In this document: piece by piece, positions 24,266 through 31,500 of the stretch
Position numbering within the stretch: the stretch's first letter is position 1
How the letters are laid out: each line of letters opens with the position of its first letter
Origin: Akkermansia sp.
Lineage (GTDB): Bacteria > Verrucomicrobiota > Verrucomicrobiia > Verrucomicrobiales > Akkermansiaceae
DNA: 33,451 bases
Assembly: GCA_017517385.1 (NCBI GenBank)
Contig: JAFWZG010000062.1
Coordinates: 1-33,451 of the forward strand
Reading direction: 5' to 3'
Made by a program: the position numbers and the translations under genes
The notes under the pieces: generated by a model
Told to the model about the DNA's origin: nothing
What the model saw: only the letters and a program-made list of their open reading frames with translations
Databases searched by the model: none

Positions 24266-26800
24266 TTAGGCTCCAGCTTCCTCAGCGTTCTTCAGCTCAT
24301 CACGCAGGCTGTTCTTCTTGTCGAAGGCCAGCACCACGGGAGCGGCGATGAAGATGGAGGAGTACGTACCTACGAAGATACCCAGCAGCATGGCCACGGA
24401 GAAATCCATCATGGCCGGGCCACCCAGCACGATGAGTGAGATAAGCACGGCAATCGTGGAACCGGAGGTAAGCAGAGTACGGGAGAGGGTGGTGTTGATT
24501 GCTTCGTTCATGATGTCCACCAGCTTCTCGCCGGGCTCAGCCAAGCGCAGGCGCTCGCGGATGCGGTCGAAGATAACGATGGTATCGTTAATCGAGTAAC
24601 CGGCTACTGTCAGGAAGGCACCGATGTGGATGATGCTCAGCTCTGTGCCCATGAGTACCACCAGCACGATAATGGCGGCTACGTCATGGAAGGTGGAGAT
24701 GAGGGCACCCATGGCGAAGCTCCATTCGAAGCGGATGGCCAAGTACAGCGTGATGCCCAGCATACCTGCCAGCAGAGCCCAGCAGGCCGTCTTGAAGAAG
24801 GCAGAACCCAGTGAGGAGCTCACATCTTCGATGGAAGCGGGCGGCAGCTCCTTCATGCCGGGGATATCACGGCGGAGCGTTTCGTTAATCATCTCGGCCT
24901 CCTCCTTGGTGGCCACGCGAATCTTGATGTTGCGGTCCGTAGCAGCGCCGAACTCCTGAACGGTGGGCTGCTTGGAAAGAGTCATGCCGTACACGAGGGT
25001 TTCAACCTTCTGGTAATCCACTGTGGAGTCAGTAGGCATCACATAGGTGATGGTGGTACCACCCGTGAAGTCTACGCCCAGAGCCTTGTCGCCGCGCACG
25101 AAGACGCCGTACAGCGCAGCCAGTACGATGACGGCCACGGAGGCGATGGCGCAGACCTTGCGGTACTTCATGAAGTCAAACACCTTGCCTTCCAGCGGAG
25201 CCTTGGCAAAGGTGGCATCCTTCAGCAGGCCGAGGCGCTCCATCCAGAAGTACAGTACGCGCGTCACGACCACGGCGCCGATGAGCGAGGTGATGATACC
25301 CACGCTGGTGGTCACGGCGAAGCCCTTAATGGAGCCGCTGGCCAGCCAGAAGAGAATCACAGCAGTGATGAGCGAGGTGATGTTGGAGTCCCAAATGGCG
25401 GAGAATGCCTTCTCATAAGCGCTGCGCAGGCATACGATGAAGGGCTTGCCCAGTGCCTTCTCTTCACGCATACGCTCGTTGATGAGCACGTTCGCGTCCA
25501 CTGCCATACCCATCGTCAGCACGATACCGGCAATACCCGGCAGCGTCAGCACGAAGCCGAAAAGGCTCATCAGGCCGATGAGGGCCAGAGCATTGAAGGT
25601 AAGGCCCACCATGGCCACGATACCGGAGGTGCGGTAGTACCAGTAGCAGAAGATGAAGATACCCACCAGACCAATGAGACCGGAGATGATACCCTGCTTC
25701 AGAGCACTCTGACCGAGCTGGGCGGATACATCCTTGCGGCCTTCTACCACGAGGTCACTGGAGAGCGGGTTGGCCAGAGCCTTGGAAACGTCTTCAGGCT
25801 CGCCCTTGCCGTCCAGACCGGAAATCTGGAAGTCCTTGCTGAGCACGGCCTGCACTACGGGGGCGCACTTTACCTGATTGTTCAGCACCACGGCCAGAAG
25901 GTCGCGGCCGAGGGTCATGTTGCCGGTCATGCGGGTCATGCGGCCTGCACCTTCGCGGTTCAAAGTTACGTTAATAACGCCGGACTGGGTGTAGTTCGGG
26001 TTAGCGGCGGAAACATGCTCGCCGGTGATGTAAATGTCACGCTGCAGGGCCACGGCGGGCTTCAGCAGTACGTAGAAGTTCAGAGCCTGATTACCCTCGC
26101 GGTCCAGAATAGGCTCGCCGGTCTTTTCGTTCACCAGCGGCTGGGGCAGAATCATGTAGTCATTCAGGCCGAGGCTGGAGGGAATGAGAGGGGGCAGGGG
26201 CTGGCGGGCGGCGGTGTTGCCGGCGGCCAGCTGGCGGTTGTACTCGTGGAAGCGATTGCGGAAGTTTTCAATGCGCTGCTGTACATCGGGGTTAGCCAGT
26301 ACAGTCATGTAATCGGGGTACACGGGCAGCAGCTCCAGCTTAGCCATCTTGGTGAGCATCTGCACCATGGCGTCCACCTTCTCCTGATTCTTAGCATCAT
26401 CGCTGTCCTGGCGGGGAATCTGGATGAGAATCTTGCTACCGGAGTGCAGAATCTGCACTTCACTGGTACCGGTGGAGTTCAGACGCTCGCCGAGAATGGC
26501 GCAAGCCTGCTCCATGTCCTGCTCTGTGGGAGGCACCGTGTTACCGTTGTCGTCCATCTTGGGTTGCACTTCCAAGGTGAGCTCCACACCGCCATCGATG
26601 TCGATACCGTAGTGCATGCCGTTCACAAACAGGGAGAACAGCGAGAAGGCGGCCATGCCGATGATGAAGAATGTACCGGCATTGCGCTTCGTTTTGTCAT
26701 GTTCCGCCGCCAGATACCAGAAGAAAAGTACCAGCAGCAGAATACCCATTGCAAAGTAGAAGAACGGGGATCCGGTTATGGCTGTGAGATACTGGGACAT
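24266..26800 (-). CDS. secDF: Protein translocase subunit SecDF (fused)
   Basis: 844 residues, a natural fusion of SecD (about 1-520) and SecF (about 530-844). It uses the proton-motive force to help pull secreted proteins out of the SecYEG channel. The SecD part has an N-terminal membrane helix, a GIDIDGGVELTLEV segment and a large periplasmic domain. Its membrane block includes GIAGIVLTMGMAVDANVLINERMREE. The SecF part has GVDFTGGTTITYVMP, then SIEDVSSSLGSAF and the signature GYSINDTIVIFDRIRERL. Both conserved Asp residues of the transmembrane motifs (AVDAN and NDTIV) are present, so the pump looks functional. Fused SecDF occurs in several phyla. It is transcribed from a promoter at 26831-26858. 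Confidence 0.95.
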   Translation of the reverse strand: MSQYLTAITGSPFFYFAMGILLLVLFFWYLAAEHDKTKRNAGTFFIIGMAAFSLFSLFVNGMHYGIDIDGGVELTLEVQPKMDDNGNTVPPTEQDMEQACAILGERLNSTGTSEVQILHSGSKILIQIPRQDSDDAKNQEKVDAMVQMLTKMAKLELLPVYPDYMTVLANPDVQQRIENFRNRFHEYNRQLAAGNTAARQPLPPLIPSSLGLNDYMILPQPLVNEKTGEPILDREGNQALNFYVLLKPAVALQRDIYITGEHVSAANPNYTQSGVINVTLNREGAGRMTRMTGNMTLGRDLLAVVLNNQVKCAPVVQAVLSKDFQISGLDGKGEPEDVSKALANPLSSDLVVEGRKDVSAQLGQSALKQGIISGLIGLVGIFIFCYWYYRTSGIVAMVGLTFNALALIGLMSLFGFVLTLPGIAGIVLTMGMAVDANVLINERMREEKALGKPFIVCLRSAYEKAFSAIWDSNITSLITAVILFWLASGSIKGFAVTTSVGIITSLIGAVVVTRVLYFWMERLGLLKDATFAKAPLEGKVFDFMKYRKVCAIASVAVIVLAALYGVFVRGDKALGVDFTGGTTITYVMPTDSTVDYQKVETLVYGMTLSKQPTVQEFGAATDRNIKIRVATKEEAEMINETLRRDIPGMKELPPASIEDVSSSLGSAFFKTACWALLAGMLGITLYLAIRFEWSFAMGALISTFHDVAAIIVLVVLMGTELSIIHIGAFLTVAGYSINDTIVIFDRIRERLRLAEPGEKLVDIMNEAINTTLSRTLLTSGSTIAVLISLIVLGGPAMMDFSVAMLLGIFVGTYSSIFIAAPVVLAFDKKNSLRDELKNAEEAGA

Positions 26801-26830
26801 GTTATTGATTGCTTGAAGTTTAACTGCCCT

Positions 26831-26858
26831 ATTGTGCCATGTTAGCGCGTGACGTCAA
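26831..26858 (-). promoter_or_regulatory. Sigma70-like promoter of secDF
   Basis: On the minus strand TTGACG (26858-26853), a 16-base spacer and CACAAT (26836-26831). The predicted leader is about 24 bases. Confidence 0.5.
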
Positions 26859-26911
26859 GCTTGCATTGTGGCAGCATTTTTGAAATGCGGCTATGCTCAC
26901 GCTTTTTTTGG

Positions 26912-26940
26912 TTGATTCAGGTCAAAGATTGTGTTAAATG
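26912..26940 (+). promoter_or_regulatory. Sigma70-like promoter of the ribbon-helix-helix gene, leaderless arrangement
   Basis: TTGATT (26912-26917), a 17-base spacer and TAAATG (26935-26940). The -10 box covers the first in-frame ATG (26938), and six bases separate it from the second ATG at 26947, which is therefore the likely start. Confidence 0.55.
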
Positions 26941-26946
26941 GAGCTT

Positions 26947-27180
26947 ATGAAGACGAAGTCAGTCGCATTCCGTTGCCCTGTAAGCCTGATGCAGCGGGTG
27001 GATGCTGTAGCCGATGCACTGGGCGTTACCCGCACTGCTCTTGTGGTGGAGGCCGTTCGTATGCTGATTCGTGAGGTGCGCAGCCGTGATGGTAGGCTGG
27101 TGCCGCCATACAGTTGTAAGGATTCACTTGCTGCACTGAAAGCGTTCCCGGAAAAAGCTGCTCGAGATTCCGCTGAATGA
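26947..27180 (+). CDS. Small ribbon-helix-helix (CopG/Arc-like) DNA-binding protein
   Basis: 77 residues. The N-terminus KSVAFRCPVSLMQRVDAVADALGVTRTALVVEAVRMLI matches a ribbon-helix-helix domain: a short basic beta-strand, helix A, the turn with Gly, and helix B. The chunk after it is a short tail without a known domain. RHH proteins bind DNA as dimers through the paired strands and often repress their own gene or act as antitoxins. No toxin gene follows; the next gene is an exported thioredoxin-fold protein with its own promoter. It is divergent to secDF, so it could also regulate that promoter. An alternative ATG at 26938 adds three residues but sits inside the -10 box. Confidence 0.78.
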   Translation: MKTKSVAFRCPVSLMQRVDAVADALGVTRTALVVEAVRMLIREVRSRDGRLVPPYSCKDSLAALKAFPEKAARDSAE

Positions 27181-27285
27181 GTGGAAGTTACCTAGGTCTG
27201 TGCTCGATTTTATGGGTTAAAATGCTATTTCGAGCCATTTTAGTGGGAAATATGGCATGAATTAGATTTTATCCGGGAAAAATGC

Positions 27286-27313
27286 TTGCAAAATGGGAGG
27301 AATCTGGCATACT
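27286..27313 (+). promoter_or_regulatory. Sigma70-like promoter of the second thioredoxin-fold gene
   Basis: TTGCAA (27286-27291), a 16-base spacer and CATACT (27308-27313). The in-frame ATG at 27293 lies inside this promoter, so translation from 27350 (leader of about 30 bases) is favoured. Confidence 0.6.
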
Positions 27314-27349
27314 GCAAATATAACTTATCAACACACATTTTATTTAGCT

Positions 27350-28297
27350 ATGAAACTGATATCCAAACTTGCTCTGGCTCTTCTGATGACAGTGCCCGCT
27401 ATGGCTCTGCCTGAGGTGGCTACTATGGAAGAGGCGGTGGCAACTGCACGCGCTGAAAACCGCTGCATCTTCGTTGATTTTACCGGTACGGACTGGTGCA
27501 CGGCCTGTATCTATCTTCGTACTCGAATCGTGGAAAGCCCGGAGTTCGAGGCTGCCATGGGCAAGCGCTTCGTGCTGGTGCCTGTGGATTTCCCGCGTAA
27601 TCCTGAGCTGGTGGCCAAGATTACTCCTGAAGAACGTCGTCGCCGTGAGGCTCTGTTGACCTCATATAAGATTGAAGGCCTTCCCGGTGTGGTGCTGATG
27701 GATTCCGATGGTCTGCCCTTCGAGGTGATTCATGGTACACGCCGTACGACGGCTGAGTACCTCGCCTTGGTTCAGGCCGGTCTGGATAAGCTGGCTGCGA
27801 GAGATGCCGCCTTGGCTGAAGCTGAGGGGAAGACCGGCCTTGAGCGTGCCCGCGCTCTGGACGCTGCCCTGCGCGCCATTCCTGAGGTGTGCCGTGATAA
27901 ATACACGTCCATCATTGATGAGATTAACTCCTTGGATACCGAAAACACCCTTGGTTACCGCGGTATGAAGGATGTCAGCCTTACGCGCATCAATCAGATG
28001 GAGGCCTTTGCTGCCCTCTGCGAGACAATGCGTAATGATTCCTCCCCCGAGGCGCTCGCCGGTAATGTGAAGACTCTCAATGAGTTCATTGCTCAGCCTG
28101 ATCTTGTGCCTGAGGTAAAGCAGCTTGCTCTGCGTGCGCTGGGTGATACTTACGCCTTTATGCGCCTCCTGCCTGAGATGATTCGCTGCTATCAGGAGGC
28201 TTATGACATTGCTCCTGACACCCGCGTGGGGCGCACGATTAAGCGTAATCTCGATTACTACGAGAATATGCGCCGAAACGGTGAGATTAATTTCTGA
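27350..28297 (+). CDS. Exported thioredoxin-fold protein (WCTAC motif)
   Basis: 315 residues, a paralogue in layout of the protein at 16208. A signal peptide (MKLISKLALALLMTVPAMA) precedes a thioredoxin-like domain with VDFTGTDWCTAC. The redox cysteines are Cys50 and Cys53. The cis-Pro region is IEGLPGVVLMDSDG. The C-terminal half is helical and ends in a TPR-like unit (LALRALGDTYAFMRLLPEMIRCYQEAYDIAP). The Thr-Ala between the cysteines differs from the Gly-Tyr of the first protein and should shift its redox behaviour. It probably acts in the periplasm on disulfides of secreted proteins, next to secDF and the autotransporter, but no direct link is shown. The ATG at 27350 is set by the promoter and signal peptide. 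A terminator follows. Confidence 0.88.
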   Translation: MKLISKLALALLMTVPAMALPEVATMEEAVATARAENRCIFVDFTGTDWCTACIYLRTRIVESPEFEAAMGKRFVLVPVDFPRNPELVAKITPEERRRREALLTSYKIEGLPGVVLMDSDGLPFEVIHGTRRTTAEYLALVQAGLDKLAARDAALAEAEGKTGLERARALDAALRAIPEVCRDKYTSIIDEINSLDTENTLGYRGMKDVSLTRINQMEAFAALCETMRNDSSPEALAGNVKTLNEFIAQPDLVPEVKQLALRALGDTYAFMRLLPEMIRCYQEAYDIAPDTRVGRTIKRNLDYYENMRRNGEINF

Positions 28298-28319
28298 TAT
28301 CTGCTTATAGATAGATAGT

Positions 28320-28353
28320 AAAAACGCCTGCGCTTGAAAGCGCGGGCGTTTTT
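28320..28353 (+). terminator. Rho-independent terminator after the thioredoxin-fold gene
   Basis: A 10-bp stem with one G-T pair (28324-28333 with 28340-28349), a six-base loop and a following T run, preceded by a run of A. It may also work on the minus strand. Confidence 0.85.
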
Positions 28354-28541
28354 GGGTACGACCGCCGCGAAATGCGCACTGCGGTGCAAGTCCGAATCCA
28401 TCTCCTGCAGCGGAGGTGTTGCCGGGGTATCTGGCGAGGAGAGATAAAAGAGTTGCGGCAGGAACATCCGTTCCGGGAGTCTAATCACACGCCTCTTTCA
28501 TATTAGTTTTAGCATTATCTTTCCTGTGTCGGAAAATATGC
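28354..28541. ncRNA. Structured non-coding segment, unassigned
   Basis: The region between a terminator and the autotransporter promoter has no reading frame of its own but several short inverted repeats. These are GCAC-tgcg-GTGC (28376-28387), CTCC-tgcagc-GGAG (28402-28415), GCC/GGC (28421-28423 with 28433-28435) and GGAAC-atcc-GTTCC (28461-28474). The segment GGTGCAAGTCCG followed by CCTGCAGCGG at 28384-28413 partly resembles the conserved core of cobalamin riboswitches (GGTGCGAxTCCGG ... CCGCAACGG), but other conserved boxes are not evident. It could be a riboswitch relic, a small RNA or chance. Strand is not established. Confidence 0.3.
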
Positions 28542-28571
28542 TTGATAGATGAGGGGTACACGTGTTACTAT
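28542..28571 (+). promoter_or_regulatory. Sigma70-like promoter of the autotransporter gene
   Basis: TTGATA (28542-28547), an 18-base spacer and TACTAT (28566-28571). The predicted leader of about 22 bases excludes the structured region upstream. Confidence 0.55.
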
Positions 28572-28599
28572 ACCGGATATCCGTTCAATCTCCTGTCAT

Positions 28600-31500
28600 A
28601 TGAAATTACATCTTCCTCCTTCTCTTCGTCGCTGTCTGCTGGCTGTAATGACAATTGCAGCAGGAATAACGGGGTCGGTGGCCCAAGCCGGTATTCGTCA
28701 TTCGGACGTGTTGTTGCAGACGTACACGGACTTCGGGCAGAACAAGGGCCGTTATGCTGTAGGTACACAGGTCAATGCTCTCCTGCAGTATATTCGAAAC
28801 ACGGAGGGGGGAATAGCCATACCCTACACAGACGGACAGCCCGATTTCATTATTTCCAATGAGCAGGGGATGATTAATTTCAGTGGCGCGGTGGATGGTG
28901 GCCCGGATGTGGCTATCGGTCCGAACTTCATCGCTACTGTAGCGCACAATGGCTCCAACAGTGCCTCTTATGGTGACCGTGTTGTGGGCGGTGAGCATGC
29001 TCTGAATTATCAGGCCATTGATATTCGTGGTACGGGGTTTCGTCTGGTGGCTCCCGATGGCATGTGGGGTGCAACACACGACTACATGCTGCAGCGTCAG
29101 AGTAAGGTGCAGACAGATGTCACTTGGAATCCTGTCAGTACGATTACGGATGCTGCGAAGTTGAACGGTAACTACATCTACCATTCCGGTGGTGGTAGTA
29201 TGGGTGATTGGGTGGATGGAAAGGTTACCAATGCCGGCGGGGCATACGCCTACATCATCGGCGGTATTATGACCGTGACCGGATCCAAGATATATTCGGA
29301 CAAGGGAAGCTTTGTGCTGTGGCAGAATCTCTGGTACGGCGAGGCTCTTGAAGGTGCCTCCGAGAAACACCCACTTCCGAATGCTGTGCGCGGTGGCGAC
29401 TCCGGCAGCCCGGTATACATATACAACGAGGCAACCGGACAGTATGAATATGTGGGTGCTCAGGAGGGTATGGCCGGTAAATCCTATAACTGGACAGCCG
29501 GTAATACCGAGTGGACAGCCAAGACGATGGAATCCTTCAATGTGCATGTGGATATGAGCGCGGTGAATACCGTGTATCTGAATGCCATAGCTACTCAGGG
29601 TGATACCATCAACATGGATGGCTATAGTACCACCATCTGGACAGGTGCGGTCACCAATGCAGCGGGTGATTCCCTGGCTTCCTACAAGGGGGTGAAGACC
29701 GGTCTGAATACTTGGAGTGATTTGTCCAACCTCAAGGATGTGCAGAACTGGTATGCATACAATGCGTCCGGCGGGGATGGCGGATACTTGAACCAGAGCA
29801 TACCGGATTTATTTTACAATGAAAACCTTGTCTTTGATGCAGCAGAAGGTTCTCTTAACAACAGTATCGTATTGAAGGATACGGTGGATTTGGGTATCGG
29901 CTACGCCGAGTTTAATGACGGCAGGTTCACCATCACCTCCGAGAGTGGAGAGAATAATCAGTTCGACCACGCCGGCTATGTTATCAACGAGGGCGCTGAA
30001 GTTCACCTTCAGTTGCGGAATCCCGACACCCGCATGACCGAGTGGCGCAAGATAGGTGCGGGCGATTTGTATATAGACGGCACGGGCAACACCAATGCCC
30101 TGCTGAATCTGGGGGGTACGGGTACGACCTACTTGCAGCAGCAGAACGGGTATGCAGCATACAATGTTCTGGCGAATACCGGGGCTACGGTGGTGATTCA
30201 GGATTTGCAGCAGATTGTACGCGACTTCACCTTCGGCGCCGGCGGCGGTACGCTGGATATGCATGGCAACAGCATGGAGTGGCGCACTACCTCAGATGCT
30301 GAGGGGCGTTTCACCATCAACGCCCTTACAGAGGACGCCATGATAACCAACACCTCTGGTAATGTGACACTCACATACACCGAGAGTGGTGACACGAAAT
30401 ACCTCGGCTCGTTCCGGGACACGAAGGATGCTTCCCTTACCATTGATTATCAGGGGGGCGGTACTTGGGAGCTCAACAGCATCCACACCAATCTGAGCAA
30501 CAACGACGGCAGCGGGTTGATTGTAAGCAATGGTAAAGTGTTGCTTACTGGAACGCATACCGTGCACGGCATGGGTTCCCTGAACGGCAGAGGCGGCTCA
30601 CGTCTGGAGCTTGCCAATGACTGGCACTATGCGGACGCTGCAATGGATGTGGCTGTTAAGGATGGTGCCACATTTGAATTAGGCAGCCATGCCCGCCTGA
30701 CCGGCGATGTAACGGTGGATGAGGGGGCTACTTTTATCATGCGCGAGGGTGTACAGCACCGCATGGAGTATGTTGAGGGTGGTGTTTCATTGGAGGATAC
30801 CAATCAGTATGCTGCCTATTTCGGTTTGAAGGGGAACGTAGAACTTGGCGGTGATATGCGCGTTGAGTTCAGCACCGGGGCTGATTCCCGACTTTCATAC
30901 AAGGGCAATATTTCCGGAGCCGGTTCCCTGTCTATTGACCTTGGAACGGAGGGGGCTATTCTGGAGCTTGGCGGTGATAACTCCGGTTTCACCGGTACCA
31001 AGACGATAGAATCCGGCGGCGTGGTGCTCGTGACCTCCAACTCTTCAGGGAACACAAGCGACAACAAGTGGCTCGTGTCTGACGAAGGCTGGATTGCCAA
31101 TCAGGCTGAGAGTGCAGAACAACTGCTGGCGCGAGTGGACGAAGCCTCCGACGGTACGATGGCTCTTTCCTCCGACACCGTTGAGCAACTCGATATGCAA
31201 AATCACCAATCTCTTACTCTGGGGGCAGAGATTGGCAAAACTGTACAATATGGTGAGGCCGGAACAAACATTGCTCTGGAAGCTTGGCAGGGGGCCTGGC
31301 GTTTGGGTGGCGGTGGCGGTGAGCTGGTGGTAAATTACAAGCTCTCCGGTGAGAATAATTTGATATTGGGCGCTAGTGGCCATTCTTCCGGTGTGGTGAC
31401 ACTTACCAACACGCAGAACGACTTCAGCGGAGAGATCACCTTCACTGGTAAGGGTATCGTGTTGAACGCTGTAGAAGGTGCCTTGGGTAATGCTGCGCTT

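Noticed and set aside
26938..27180. A toxin-antitoxin pair at the RHH gene
   Set aside because: No small toxin gene follows within the gap to 27350. The next gene is an exported thioredoxin-fold protein with its own promoter.
28258..28488. A 76-codon minus-strand frame over the 28300-28490 region
   Set aside because: It reads through the terminator hairpin and into the thioredoxin-fold gene and has no promoter. The region is better treated as non-coding.
28606..29547. A 313-codon open frame on the minus strand opposite the autotransporter
   Set aside because: It is antisense to the S6 protease domain, which has a clear catalytic triad. The minus-strand product shows no recognisable domain or promoter.
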